Shown here: positions 19,585 to 28,619 of the stretch, piece after piece
Position numbering within the stretch: position 1 is the stretch's first letter
Layout of the letters: each line of letters starts with the position of its first letter
Program-made: the position numbers and the translations under genes
DNA from: Olavius algarvensis associated proteobacterium Delta 3
GTDB lineage: Bacteria; Desulfobacterota; Desulfobacteria; Desulfobacterales; CAFBRK01
Assembly: GCA_903231505.1 (NCBI GenBank)
Contig: CAFBRK010000015.1
Span: forward strand, 81,655-145,654
Reading direction: 5' to 3'
DNA length: 64,000 nt
The notes under the pieces: generated by a model
Database searches by the model: none
Told to the model about the DNA's origin: nothing
What the model saw: the letters and a program-made list of their open reading frames with translations, nothing else

Positions 19585-20127
19585 ATGGAACGTGTCAGAA
19601 TAGTCTTTTCAGGCTCCGGCGGCCAGGGGGTCATCACGGCAGCGATTATCCTGGCTGAAGCAGCCGTCCTTTATGAGGGACTGGAGGCTACCCAGTCTCA
19701 ATCATACGGCCCAGAAGCCCGCGGTGGCGCCACACGAAGCGACGTGATCATCGCCGGTAAAACAATCCGATTCCCGAAGGTGATCCAGCCCAACATCCTC
19801 GTTTGTCTGACCCAGGAAGCCTACAACAAGTTTTACAGCATCATCCGGCCTGGAGGGTTGCTCCTGACCGACAGCCGGTACGTCAACATCGAGCGAAAGG
19901 TCGATGCCCGTCAGTACCAGCTGCCGATGTACGAAACGGTCATGGAGAAAATCGGCAAACCGATTGTTTTCAATATCTTCATGCTGGGCACCCTCATGGG
20001 CTTAACGGACATGGTCCGCCCCGAATCCATTATGAAGGTCCTGAAAAACCGAATTCCCTCCCGGTTTCTGGAAATGAACGAGCAGGCGTTGAACCTGGGG
20101 ATGGAGTTGGGGAAAGAGAACAAATAG
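19585..20127 (+). CDS. korC: 2-oxoacid:ferredoxin oxidoreductase, gamma subunit
   Basis: The 180-residue gamma subunit begins MERVRIVFSGSGGQGVITAA, the typical glycine-rich start of this subunit, and continues with TQSQSYGPEARGGATRSDVII. It binds CoA-side and interface regions in the family. It is the last gene of the kor set and is followed at once by the left arm of a long inverted repeat. A GAGG ribosome site precedes the ATG. Confidence 0.93.
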   Translation: MERVRIVFSGSGGQGVITAAIILAEAAVLYEGLEATQSQSYGPEARGGATRSDVIIAGKTIRFPKVIQPNILVCLTQEAYNKFYSIIRPGGLLLTDSRYVNIERKVDARQYQLPMYETVMEKIGKPIVFNIFMLGTLMGLTDMVRPESIMKVLKNRIPSRFLEMNEQALNLGMELGKENK

Positions 20128-20144
20128 ATAAGCTATAAGTTAAA

Positions 20145-20364
20145 AGCTGAAAGCTGAATGATACAGAAAGGCTCAGGGCTTAAGGCTCAAGGCTTAGGGC
20201 TTCTGGATACTGGATGCTGGGATACATGGATGCAGGTGTCAGGTGTCGGGTTTCAGATATCAGAGATCAGATGTCGGATGTCGGAAGACGCAGGACCGAA
20301 GACAGAGGGCAGAAGGCAGAGGACAGCTAAGACATAAGGACGCACGGGCCAACGGGCCAACGGG
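20145..20364. repeat. Left arm of two-block inverted repeat bracketing DUF1847-hemW-DUF2333-selB
   Basis: Two blocks match the right arm in reverse complement: 20145-20218 equals 26046-26119 at all 74 positions, and 20304-20364 equals 25868-25928 at 60 of 61. Between the blocks are 85 bases here and 117 bases on the right, both made of diverged 7-base units (CAGGTGT, GATGTCG and similar). The inner edge runs into more CGGGCCAA units up to about 20425. Confidence 0.92.
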
Positions 20365-20430
20365 CTGACGGGCCAACGGGCAAACGGGCAAACGGGCCAA
20401 CGGGCTAAACTGGCCAACCGGCAAACCGAT

Positions 20431-21120
20431 CTACCTCCCTCCGAAATCCTCATCCTTTAACTTCTGATAGTACGTGTGCATCGTATAGAGCGCCGCCATC
20501 GGATTGTGCCCCGTGACCCGGTCTTTGGCGGCCAGCACCGTGCACAACGCCTTGGCGTATTTGAGAAACAGAGCGTCATGTCCCACGCACAGGCCCAGCA
20601 GGATATTGAGATGGGTGTCTTCCCGGTTCAACAGTTCAGCCTGGAGGATGGGATTGCACATGGTCTCGAACGTACCGATCCGAATCTTTTCTGCGTCGTT
20701 GATTCCGATTTCTTCTTTGGGGACGGCACCGGCTTTGCAAGCGACCGATATTACTTCGAACCCGTGCCCCTCCAGTACGTCTGACAACATCCCGGCCTCT
20801 TTATGAAGCCCGATGCAGAATGCCATTCCGAGTTTTTGCGCCCCAATCTTGCCGGCAAACTCAACGGTCTCCTGCAACCGGCTTTTTGACGGCTGCATCA
20901 CATACGGCCCCGGCCCGCGGTTGGCATAACACTCCGCCTCCTGTACCGATGCCAAACGGGCAAATTCGCCGATATCCGGTATCTGATAGGTTTCGGTAAC
21001 CTTGGTGACGATATCCGGGTGATTCGTGGTCGGGCAAAACTCCGGCCCACGCCCACCTGTTTCCGCCAGACAGGCTTTCTCTTTCCCCGGGATCTTGCAC
21101 TTAGCACAATGAGGTTTCAT
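20431..21120 (-). CDS. DUF1847 putative metal-binding protein
   Basis: A 229-residue protein rich in cysteine: N-terminal MKPHCAKCKIPGKEKAC and FCPTTNHPDIV, later AFCIGLHKEAG, ISVACKAG, TMCNPILQAE and GLCVGHDALFLKYAKA. These spaced cysteines and the C-terminal GHNPMAALY match the DUF1847 family of anaerobes, where they are expected to bind metal or an iron-sulfur cluster. Function is unknown. It is the last gene of the four-gene minus-strand run selB-DUF2333-hemW-DUF1847, but with repeat-filled gaps, so a single operon is not certain. Confidence 0.8.
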   Translation of the reverse strand: MKPHCAKCKIPGKEKACLAETGGRGPEFCPTTNHPDIVTKVTETYQIPDIGEFARLASVQEAECYANRGPGPYVMQPSKSRLQETVEFAGKIGAQKLGMAFCIGLHKEAGMLSDVLEGHGFEVISVACKAGAVPKEEIGINDAEKIRIGTFETMCNPILQAELLNREDTHLNILLGLCVGHDALFLKYAKALCTVLAAKDRVTGHNPMAALYTMHTYYQKLKDEDFGGR

Positions 21121-21290
21121 TTTAATTTCTCCCGATATGTAAAAAACTTCGAAAAATACTGAGTACTACCATAACTCGAGCGAAGAACACATGAAACGGT
21201 ATTTGGTATTCGGTATTTGGTATTAGCTGCTAAGCAAATAATCGGTCCCCGATGTCGGTTATCGAATACCCAATACCAAGTACCCAGTAC

Positions 21291-22478
21291 CTAAATTTTG
21301 TCTACAAACCGTCCCGCAATACTATCCAGAAACCTCATCCCGGTCCGTGTAAGCCGGCATCGATCATTTCCGGTTTCAATTACGTTTTCTCTATTCAGTT
21401 CTTCCAGCAAGTCATCGAAGACAACCTGAAAGCGGGTGCCGAAAAACCGATCGAATCGATCGTAGGAAATCCCGTCTACATCCCTCAGGCCGAGGTAGAT
21501 CATTTCCACCATCGACTGGGACCGGGAGAGTTCCTCCTGTCCGGCGATCGGTCGGTTTCCGTTGGTTATGGCATCCAGATACAAGGTGACGTCCCGATAG
21601 TTCCACCACCGGTGGGGATAAATAAACGAATGAGCGGCGGTGCCAAGACCGACGTAAGGGGCCAACCGCCAGTATTTCCGGTTGTGCCGGGAGCGATGTT
21701 CGGGGCCGCGGCAGTAATTGGAAATCTCGTAATGCTCGTACCCGTTCTTGTCGAGATAGACCGAAGTCAGCTCAAACAGATCTGCTATCCCTTCATCGGG
21801 CATCGGCCGGAAACGACGATCCTGGAGTAACTGAAACAGATCCGTTCCCGGCTCTATAGTTAGGCTATAGCACGACATGTGTTCGGGGGTGAAGGTGAGA
21901 GCCTGCTTCAGATCCCCCTTCCAGGAATCCGCTGACTGTTCCGGCAGTCCAAACATCAAATCGATGCCGATCCTACGAAACCCCGCTCGATGCGCTTCCT
22001 CGATGGCCTTTTCAGCATCTTCAGGGGAGTGAATCCGTCCTAGAAATGAGAGATTATCGGCCTGAAATGACTGAACGCCAAGATTAAGCCGATTCGCCCC
22101 GACGTCCAAACAAGCGGCCAATTTTTCCGGTGTCACGGTGCCGGGATTGGCTTCTATCGTAATTTCTGCGTCGGCTGTGATGGGAAACCATTCCTTTGCA
22201 GCTTGGATAATATCGGCAAGCTGAGTCCCGGACAAGGTCGTTGGCGTGCCGCCGCCAACATATACCGAATCAATCGTATCCACGAATGTCTCCGCCGCCA
22301 TGACCATTTCCTTCTTAAGGGCCTCCAAAAAGGGGGACATGAGTGACGGATCGTCTATGGAGTAGAAATCACAGTAGCGGCATTTCCGCTGACAAAACGG
22401 CACATGGATGTACAGGCCGGCCGGTTCGGAGGAAAGCAGTCGGTGGTTAACCACGTGCGGGGACGGGAGGAAGGTCAT
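21291..22478 (-). CDS. hemW: Radical SAM heme chaperone HemW (CPO-III-like)
   Basis: HemW binds heme and a radical SAM cluster and is thought to deliver heme to membrane enzymes. The protein shows LYIHVPFCQRKCRYCDFYS with the CX3CX2C cluster motif, YVGGGTPTTLSGTQL, TIEANPGTVTPEK, NRLNLGVQSF, DLMFGLPEQSADSW and HYEISNYCRGPEHRSRHNRKYW. It has the HemW cysteine pattern CX3CX2C directly followed by DF. MTFLPSPHVV at 22478 is chosen; an in-frame ATG at 22493 adds five residues. The 3' end abuts heptamer repeats of AATACCC type. Confidence 0.9.
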   Translation of the reverse strand: MTFLPSPHVVNHRLLSSEPAGLYIHVPFCQRKCRYCDFYSIDDPSLMSPFLEALKKEMVMAAETFVDTIDSVYVGGGTPTTLSGTQLADIIQAAKEWFPITADAEITIEANPGTVTPEKLAACLDVGANRLNLGVQSFQADNLSFLGRIHSPEDAEKAIEEAHRAGFRRIGIDLMFGLPEQSADSWKGDLKQALTFTPEHMSCYSLTIEPGTDLFQLLQDRRFRPMPDEGIADLFELTSVYLDKNGYEHYEISNYCRGPEHRSRHNRKYWRLAPYVGLGTAAHSFIYPHRWWNYRDVTLYLDAITNGNRPIAGQEELSRSQSMVEMIYLGLRDVDGISYDRFDRFFGTRFQVVFDDLLEELNRENVIETGNDRCRLTRTGMRFLDSIAGRFVDKI

Positions 22479-22539
22479 TGGGTAGTCAACCAACTTCCGG
22501 GGGCTAAGGTGCTAAAAAAGGAATTCCAAGCTATCCAAA

Positions 22540-22625
22540 CACCGAATACCAAACTCCAACTATCAGGTACCCAATACCAAATACCCGATACCCAATACCG
22601 AATACCCAATACCTAGTACCGCTGG
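22540..22625. repeat. AATACCC/AATACCG heptamer array
   Basis: Units such as AATACCA, AATACCC, GATACCC, AATACCG and AGTACC follow one another with a 7-base period between the hemW start and the DUF2333 stop. A smaller array of the same family (with its complement GGTATTC/GGTATTT) lies at 21190-21295 on the other side of hemW. Confidence 0.8.
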
Positions 22626-22636
22626 CCTCCGGCCAG

Positions 22637-23893
22637 CTAAGTCTCGAGCGTCTTCATCAGCGTATAGAGGTAAACCATGGCATGGCTGATCGGGGCGGCC
22701 ATGTTGGCGCGGTGGTTGGCTAATATTCCGCTCGAGGCGGCATCGGTGATCACCCACGGGTTGATATGTCTGGCGCGATCCAGATTTTCTATGGCATGGT
22801 GCATCAATTCAGTGCCGTCGCGACGAACCAGCACAGTCTGGAAGTCCACCATGATCGCTTCCAGGATCGGATGCATGGCGCTGGCCACACCCTTGGCATA
22901 GAAGAAATAGTTGTCCGCCTTATAGAAAGAAACCGGTTCCCCGGTTTTCTCTTCTGTTTTGACCAGATTCTCATCACAGCTCCCCAGAAGATCGACAAAG
23001 GCCGCCAGAAGAGGGAGCAGGTTGTCCGTCCGGGCAAAGAAACTGGCATCTCCTGATATCAGTCTCTCCCTGTAGGCCTCCAACTGATCCAGGCTGTCGA
23101 TGTACTTTGTCTCAGGGCTCGGAAACCAGTACTGATTGGGTTTAACCATGAACCAGTTCATGGCGTTTTGCAGTTCCGTCTCGAGTTTAGACGTGGAACT
23201 GGTGCGTGAAATACGGTCGCTGAGCTGTATTGCGGCACGGCGGGTCACTTCCAACACACCGAGCTGGAAATTAATCACGTTATCGCCAAGCGTGATCACA
23301 TCATTCGGTCGCCAGCCCCAGAATCTGTCCGATAGCTCATAGCGCAACGGTTCGATAACGGCACTGACAAAGGCAACGCCATTGGCCTGCTCAACGAATT
23401 GCTCGTCCCCCGCCGCTCCGTGGCTACCAGAAGCAGCATGTCCTGCTGCCCCCTCGGCACCCAGACCTGCGGAAACCGTTTTTCCGTGGCTAGAGGCAGG
23501 CTTTCCCTGGGCCGCTACACCATGCTCCGAGGAACCCTGTTTACCTTGGGTAGAGGCGGTATCGTCATGTACCGGTGCATCATGTCCCGTGGTTTGCTCC
23601 CCATGAACTGCGTCTGCGGAATCTGCCGTTCCGTGGTCGGTAGCCCTGTGGTCTTCCGCGGGTGGGGGTCCGGAAGGTTCGGCGGCGGACGCAAGAGCCC
23701 CGGACTCAGCACTGTTGTGGCTCTTACCGGCCACCTGAATGGAAGCCGGCTTTTTGAAGTACCCCAGCACCACTCCGGCGCCCCACAGCATCACACCGAT
23801 AATGAGGATACCGACAATGATCCGAATCCAGGCGAATTTCCTGAACGCGCCCGGTCCCTTTGCCTCCGACGTCGTGCCTTCTGTGTCTGCCAT
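22637..23893 (-). CDS. DUF2333 family membrane-anchored protein
   Basis: A 418-residue protein with one N-terminal transmembrane segment (IRIIVGILIIGVMLWGAGVV), a low-complexity His/Ala/Gly-rich linker at about residues 65-165, and a C-terminal domain with RFWGWRPNDVITLGDNV and NFQLGVLEVTRRAA. The latter is the conserved core of DUF2333, known as an uncharacterised domain in proteobacteria. The domain would face the periplasm. The linker contains many AEDHRA, DHGTAD, and SSHGKT-like stretches and may vary in length between strains. The stop of selB lies 13 bases upstream of its start region on the same strand, so the two are probably cotranscribed. Confidence 0.82.
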   Translation of the reverse strand: MADTEGTTSEAKGPGAFRKFAWIRIIVGILIIGVMLWGAGVVLGYFKKPASIQVAGKSHNSAESGALASAAEPSGPPPAEDHRATDHGTADSADAVHGEQTTGHDAPVHDDTASTQGKQGSSEHGVAAQGKPASSHGKTVSAGLGAEGAAGHAASGSHGAAGDEQFVEQANGVAFVSAVIEPLRYELSDRFWGWRPNDVITLGDNVINFQLGVLEVTRRAAIQLSDRISRTSSTSKLETELQNAMNWFMVKPNQYWFPSPETKYIDSLDQLEAYRERLISGDASFFARTDNLLPLLAAFVDLLGSCDENLVKTEEKTGEPVSFYKADNYFFYAKGVASAMHPILEAIMVDFQTVLVRRDGTELMHHAIENLDRARHINPWVITDAASSGILANHRANMAAPISHAMVYLYTLMKTLET

Positions 23894-23905
23894 GGCGTGC
23901 CGTCC

Positions 23906-25819
23906 TCAGCTCTGTTTTCGAAGTTTACGGGTGTCGCCAATACGGATAGTCACGTTTTTGGCGTCGAAATATTCGATTAACGGGATGACATATTTCCGGG
24001 TGGCACCGGTCATCTCTTTGAATTGGGGAGTAGATATCTCCCCGTTATCCTTAAGATACTCCACCAATCGAGTCAGCAATTGGGTGATCGCCTCCCGGTG
24101 AAAATACAAGTCCTCTTTTACCTTGATTACTTCACCTTCGTCAACCAGCAGCATGAGAACATCCCGGGCCGATTTCGGGTTTACATCGAGGTTGGCGATC
24201 ACCTCCTTAAAATACGGCGGCATCAGGGCGCCCTTTCGATACATATCGATGATGTTTTTCCGAATGGTTTTCTGGTCGGCGGCCAGCGACACCGTGTGGG
24301 AGGCCGCACGGATGACCTCCCCCTCCTGGGCAATTTCCTGGTTCTGCAACATCTGGTTGAGAACAAGCGTAAAGGCTTTTCCGCCAAGGACATCGGGGAG
24401 TTTGGACTTTAGTTCCTCTTTGGGAATGCCCGGCTTGAGGGGATGTTGCGTGTGGTATCGATCCAACACGCCCTGGATATCCTGCCGGAGCTGTTCGAAA
24501 ACGGTGTGATGTATGAAAATGCGGTGGTCGCGGTCCACCTGAACAACCTGTTTCCGGGACAGCAAGCCCTGGAGCACCCGATCCAGCTCTTTTTCATTGG
24601 TGTTCGACATGAGTCGCAAGTGGCCGAACGACACCCCCCGGAACCCCCCGGCCCGGATGTGCAGCGAGACGATCTCTTCGACAGATCCGGTGGCCCACCC
24701 TTTCAGTAGATCGATCGTGTCCTCTCGAAATCGCTTGTGTTTTCCAGGGACGGGGTTGAGGACGCGGCCGCCTCCGATGGTGCGGATCGGCGAATAACTG
24801 CGTATGACAAATCGGTCATCTTTGACCAGTGCCACCGGTACCTCCAGACGGATCTGGGTAAATGCCGTCTCTCCGGGCTGAAACTCGTCCCGGTCCAGCA
24901 ATATGAGGTAGCCGAGGATCTCGCTGGTGCCGGTGTGAAACCGCACCCGGGTGCGGTTTTTCATCGGCTTTGTGTTGCTTTTTAGAAAATGGGTCTCCAG
25001 ATCCACCATGTAGGTCGGCTCCAGATCGCCCGGTGTCGAGAGCACATCGCCGCGGTTGACCTGCTCCTTGTCGAGCCCCTGAAAATTGATGGCCGTGCGG
25101 AGGCCGGCGCCGGCATCTTCGACGGGTTGATTGTGCACCTGAATGCCTCTGACTTTGGAACGGACACCGGGCGTATAGATCTCGATTGTCTGTCCCACCG
25201 TAACACGACCGGACACCAGCGAGCCGGTGATCACGGTGCCGAACCCCTTCATGGTAAACACCCGATCCACGGGCAGTCGGAAAAGCGTTGAATTCGGGCG
25301 TTCCGGAAGCTGAGAGGCGATGCTGTCCAGCGAGGCCAAAAACTCCGGAATGCCTTCGCCTGTGGCCGATGACACCGGCACCACCGGGGCAGCGTCCAGA
25401 AACGTGTCGCGGGTAAAGTCGGCAATATCTTCCTCGACCAACTCCATCCATTCGTCGTCGACAAGGTCGATCTTTGTCAGTACCACCATGCCGTGGGCCA
25501 CCCCGAGGAGCGTACAGATCTCCATGTGCTCCCGGGTTTGGGGCATGATACCCTCATCGGCGGCAATGACCATGGCAACCATGTCGATGCCCGTGGCGCC
25601 GGCGACCATGTTTTTGACGAATTTTTCGTGGCCCGGCACGTCCACGATACCGACATGCTGTCCGCTGGGCAGATCCAGGGAGGCAAAGCCGAGCTCGATG
25701 GTGATGCCCCGAGCCTGCTCCTCCTTGAGCCGATCGGTGTTGACACCGGTCACGGCCTTGATCAGGCTGGTTTTGCCATGATCGATGTGCCCGGCGGTTC
25801 CGAGTATGACCTGTCTCAT
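23906..25819 (-). CDS. selB: Selenocysteine-specific elongation factor
   Basis: SelB brings Sec-tRNA to UGA codons marked by a SECIS hairpin. The 637-residue protein begins [19 protein letters not shown] with the P-loop, then [38 protein letters not shown] and [13 protein letters not shown], followed by C-terminal winged-helix domains that bind SECIS RNA ([21 protein letters not shown] near the end). The GTPase start and length are those of SelB. Its presence means this organism decodes some UGA codons as selenocysteine, which matters for the two in-frame UGA genes in this window. selA, selC and selD are not in the window. Confidence 0.96.
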   Translation of the reverse strand: MRQVILGTAGHIDHGKTSLIKAVTGVNTDRLKEEQARGITIELGFASLDLPSGQHVGIVDVPGHEKFVKNMVAGATGIDMVAMVIAADEGIMPQTREHMEICTLLGVAHGMVVLTKIDLVDDEWMELVEEDIADFTRDTFLDAAPVVPVSSATGEGIPEFLASLDSIASQLPERPNSTLFRLPVDRVFTMKGFGTVITGSLVSGRVTVGQTIEIYTPGVRSKVRGIQVHNQPVEDAGAGLRTAINFQGLDKEQVNRGDVLSTPGDLEPTYMVDLETHFLKSNTKPMKNRTRVRFHTGTSEILGYLILLDRDEFQPGETAFTQIRLEVPVALVKDDRFVIRSYSPIRTIGGGRVLNPVPGKHKRFREDTIDLLKGWATGSVEEIVSLHIRAGGFRGVSFGHLRLMSNTNEKELDRVLQGLLSRKQVVQVDRDHRIFIHHTVFEQLRQDIQGVLDRYHTQHPLKPGIPKEELKSKLPDVLGGKAFTLVLNQMLQNQEIAQEGEVIRAASHTVSLAADQKTIRKNIIDMYRKGALMPPYFKEVIANLDVNPKSARDVLMLLVDEGEVIKVKEDLYFHREAITQLLTRLVEYLKDNGEISTPQFKEMTGATRKYVIPLIEYFDAKNVTIRIGDTRKLRKQS

Positions 25820-25867
25820 GGATTGACCTCTGTGGTCAGGTGATAGGTAGTTCCGCTAGCCCGTCTG

Positions 25868-26119
25868 CCCGTTGGCCCGTTGGCCCGTGCGTCCTTATGT
25901 TTTAGCTGTCCTCTGCCTTCTGCCCTCTGTCCTCTGACATCCGACATCCGACATCCGACATCTGTCCTCTGTCTTCTGTCCTGCGTCTTCCGACCTCCGA
26001 CCTCTGACCTCCGACCTCTGACCTCCACCCCGCCACCGGCGCACAAGCATCCAGTATCCAGAAGCCCTAAGCCTTGAGCCTTAAGCCCTGAGCCTTTCTG
26101 TATCATTCAGCTTTCAGCT
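25868..26119. repeat. Right arm of two-block inverted repeat
   Basis: Partner of the left arm at 20145-20364. The inner block 25868-25928 pairs with 20304-20364 (60 of 61) and the outer block 26046-26119 with 20145-20218 (74 of 74). The intervening 117 bases are 7-base units of ACATCCG, TCCTCTG, ACCTCCG and ACCTCTG type. Confidence 0.92.
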
Positions 26120-26139
26120 TCGAACTTTCAGTTCATCCA

Positions 26140-26253
26140 GCATCCAGCATCAAGCATCAAGCATCCAGTATCAAGCATCCAGTATCCAGTATCCAGCATC
26201 CAGTATCCAGCATCCAGTATCCAGCATCCAGTATCCAGCATCCAGTATCCAGA
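26140..26253. repeat. ATCCAGT/ATCCAGC heptamer array
   Basis: About sixteen 7-base units, ATCCAGT, ATCCAGC or ATCAAGC, follow without a break and stop right at the stop codon of the small membrane protein gene (26255). It is the cleanest heptamer array in the window. Confidence 0.9.
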
Positions 26254-26254
26254 A

Positions 26255-26428
26255 CTATTTTTCTTTTCGATCCCGAAGGTATCCGGTAAAATAGGCCAAT
26301 CCCACCAGAATGACCCAGAGACCGATCATATACGGCACACCGGCTTCCGGCCGGAAAAACCGGGTGATCATGATCGCGAAAACGAGCCCGACAATAGCGC
26401 GAATAGCGAAAAGCTGTAATTGATTCAT
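26255..26428 (-). CDS. Small membrane protein, 57 residues
   Basis: A short gene starting [19 protein letters not shown], with two hydrophobic segments (about residues 6-22 and 33-50) joined by [12 protein letters not shown] and ending in a basic tail [13 protein letters not shown] lies six bases before the ATG. The two-helix hairpin with positive ends is typical of small inner-membrane proteins. I do not know its function. Its stop codon abuts a heptamer repeat array. Confidence 0.7.
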   Translation of the reverse strand: MNQLQLFAIRAIVGLVFAIMITRFFRPEAGVPYMIGLWVILVGLAYFTGYLRDRKEK

Positions 26429-27001
26429 ATGGATTCCTCAATCGTGGTGAACCGACAATAATCGGTAATTGCAAGGCATGCATCTGATTATCCGAAAAGC
26501 GATACCGGGTCAACCGGGGGGGATGAGTATCGGGAGCGGATTCCCGGAACATCGAGGCCTTTGCCGGCTTTGTAATCGAATTGTGATCGGGTGTGTATAG
26601 GATCCAAGGCTTGCCCGCCTTCGGCGTGGATTCGAGGGGTCGAGTGGAATGATCACAGCAGTGGCCAACGAACCAAGGGATAGAGTGTTCGAGTCAAATC
26701 GGTATCTCTTCAACTTTCTGTAATTGTTTTGCCCCTTGAACCCTTGAACCCTGGGGCCCTTGGATCCTTTTTTAAATGAACCCTTGCTTGTGGGGTCGTA
26801 GCTCTGAAGGAGCGAAGCCCCAAGCCCCAGCCATGACCTGTGAACCTTGAACGGTGAACTTTGAACCCTTGAACCCCTGACCCCTTGGACCCTCGACCCC
26901 TCGAATCCACGCCGAAGGCGGGCAAGCCTCGAATCCTTTTCCTAAAAAAAATGTACCCTTGAACTCAGATTCATAATATGTTAGCAAGATTTCCTTATTA
27001 T
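26429..27001. other. Repeat-rich stretch before the tRNA genes
   Basis: About 570 bases without a gene. A perfect 37-bp inverted repeat links 26608-26644 and 26892-26928 (GGCTTGCCCGCCTTCGGCG and its complement at the outer ends). From 26745 to 26915 degenerate 7- or 8-base units such as TGAACCCT, TGAACCTT and TCGACCCC run on. This is the last heptamer-type tract I see in the window. Confidence 0.75.
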
Positions 27002-27078
27002 GGTGGGCGTAGCTCAGTTGGTAGAGCCCCAGGTTGTGGCCCTGGTGGTCGTGGGTTCAAGTCCCATCGCTCACCCCA
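27002..27078 (+). tRNA. tRNA-His (GUG)
   Basis: The acceptor GTGGGCG pairs with CGCTCAC, preceded by the extra G (-1) at 27002 and followed by C73 and an encoded CCA. The anticodon loop reads TTGTGGC with GTG anticodon; D-loop AGCTCAGTTGGTAGAGC and T-arm GTGGGTTCAAGTCCCAT are normal. G-1 opposite C73 is the tRNA-His hallmark. Confidence 0.95.
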
Positions 27079-27379
27079 AATAAAATCGTTGCACGATTTT
27101 ATGAAGCTGCTGCGCAGCGAAATAAGATCGTTTACAGGCCGCCTAAGGCAGGATAGCTGCGATCGATATTTGAGCTTGAATATTGCCGGCAGCTCCCGCA
27201 AAGGACGCGTCTTTTCCTCTCCCCTGGTGGGAGAGGCCAGGTGAGGGGGTAAGATATTAATCCGTATCGATGCACCGCAGATCGCTGCGGGGCTCGCCTT
27301 GTAACGGACAAACCTCCAGCACCTTTTCACATCAGATAAATCTTTCTGATGTACTCTGTACAAAAAACAGAAAGCTTAT
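27079..27379. other. Spacer between tRNA-His and tRNA-Arg
   Basis: About 300 bases with no gene seen. It includes GCTGCTGCGCAGC, a small palindrome, and AGCGAAAT, words shared with the hairpin sequences next to the tRNA remnants downstream. Confidence 0.5.
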
Positions 27380-27456
<77 letters not shown>

Positions 27457-27463
27457 AAAAAAT

Positions 27464-27503
27464 AAAGGGGTTATGGCTATTCAGCTATGACCCCTTTCTA
27501 CTT
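27464..27503 (+). terminator. Rho-independent terminator after tRNA-Arg
   Basis: AAAGGGGTTATGGCTA and its near complement (GCTATGACCCCTTT) form a long stem around TTCA, eight bases after the tRNA CCA, followed by CTACTTTT. Confidence 0.8.
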
Positions 27504-27791
27504 TTAGGATTAATAGCCCCACAATAGCCCCCCGTTTTTCATGATTGTAGGGGCATTTCAGGGAACATTCTACCTTTTAGGATTCACTGCCCTGGTTCCT
27601 TTTATCCATCAGAACCAGCTCCAAACCAGTCATTCTGATTGTCCCCTCCCTCTCCCATTCTAATCCTCAACCATGATCAAATTGAAAAAACCACCCGGGG
27701 GGGGTGTCTTTGAAGGTGCCTGGGGGGTCTTGCCCAAAGGGTCCCATACACATATCGATATACTTGTACACTGAACTTTATGAACATTACG
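27504..27791. other. Gap between tRNA-Arg terminator and the IS element
   Basis: About 290 bases with no open frame worth calling. It contains two copies of the word CTACTTTTAGGATT/CTACCTTTTAGGATT and CACAATAGCCCCCCG. If this was the attachment end of an integrated element, its integrase is gone. Confidence 0.4.
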
Positions 27792-27887
27792 TGTCAATCG
27801 GCTTTCAAAAATGACCCGCCACCGGCGTCCAAAATTGACCCACCCTAAGGTATAAAAAGTTAACGTAATAACATTCAGAGCCTCCCG

Positions 27888-28619
27888 TTAAGCGACTCTC
27901 TGCTTCATCCCCCAGCTGTCATTTCCGGTTTCGATAATTTCGCAGTGATGCGTCAGACGGTCCAGCATGGCCGTGGTCATTTTTTTGTCACCAAATACCT
28001 GAGGCCACTCTCCGAACGTCAAATTGGTAGTAACGATCACGGAAGTCTGCTCGTAGAGCTTTGAGATCAGATGGAACAGCAACTGGCTGCCGGATTTGGA
28101 GAACGGCAAATAGCCCAGTTCATCCAGGACCACTAGATCAAGGCGAACAAGCTGGGCGGCTATTTTGCCACCATCGCCGATCAGCTTTTCCTGTTCCAAT
28201 CCATTGGCCAGATCCACCAGGTTATAAAACTTGGCCCGGCAGCCGTTTCTGATGGCCTCTGCGGCAATTGCAATGGCCAGGTGGGTTTTGCCTGTAGCGG
28301 TGCCGCCTACAAAAATCAAATTAACTTGATTTTCCAAAAAGGCTCCTTCGTGCAATGACCGGATTTGCTGTTCATCAGTACCTGACTCTTTAAAATTGAA
28401 GGTGTCCAGCCCCTTCATCACCGGGAACCGTGCCTGTCCCATCCGATACCGGATGCTGCGGAGATGGCGTTCGGCTGCTTCAGCCTTCAAAAGGTCCAGC
28501 AGGATCTTTTCAGTGGTCGCCCGCCGCTTGCGACCATTGGTCACCACCTCGTCGCAGACCGCATGCATACCGCGCAGTTTGAGAGCTTCCAGGGTTTGCA
28601 GGATATCATTGCGCAACAT
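27888..28619 (-). CDS. istB: IS21 helper ATPase IstB
   Basis: A 243-residue DnaC/IstB-type AAA ATPase that assists the transposase in target choice. Walker A is GGTATGKTH (usually GPPGTGKTH) and Walker [11 protein letters not shown]; sensor region [12 protein letters not shown] follows. Its start overlaps the end of istA by 14 bases, as is usual in IS21 elements, implying translational coupling. Intact in length. Confidence 0.93.
   Translation of the reverse strand: MLRNDILQTLEALKLRGMHAVCDEVVTNGRKRRATTEKILLDLLKAEAAERHLRSIRYRMGQARFPVMKGLDTFNFKESGTDEQQIRSLHEGAFLENQVNLIFVGGTATGKTHLAIAIAAEAIRNGCRAKFYNLVDLANGLEQEKLIGDGGKIAAQLVRLDLVVLDELGYLPFSKSGSQLLFHLISKLYEQTSVIVTTNLTFGEWPQVFGDKKMTTAMLDRLTHHCEIIETGNDSWGMKQRVA

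Noticed and set aside
22766..23980. Long plus-strand open frames (22766-23056, 23399-23980) over the DUF2333 gene
   Set aside because: They are antisense to a gene with clear DUF2333 motifs and owe their length to its GC-rich, low-complexity linker.
26140..26253. CRISPR array at the ATCCAGT/ATCCAGC repeats
   Set aside because: The period is 7 bases with no spacers and no cas genes are in the window.
27504..27791. Integrase remnant next to tRNA-Arg
   Set aside because: I looked for a tyrosine recombinase C-terminal motif (HxLRH, Y) in all frames here and saw none.
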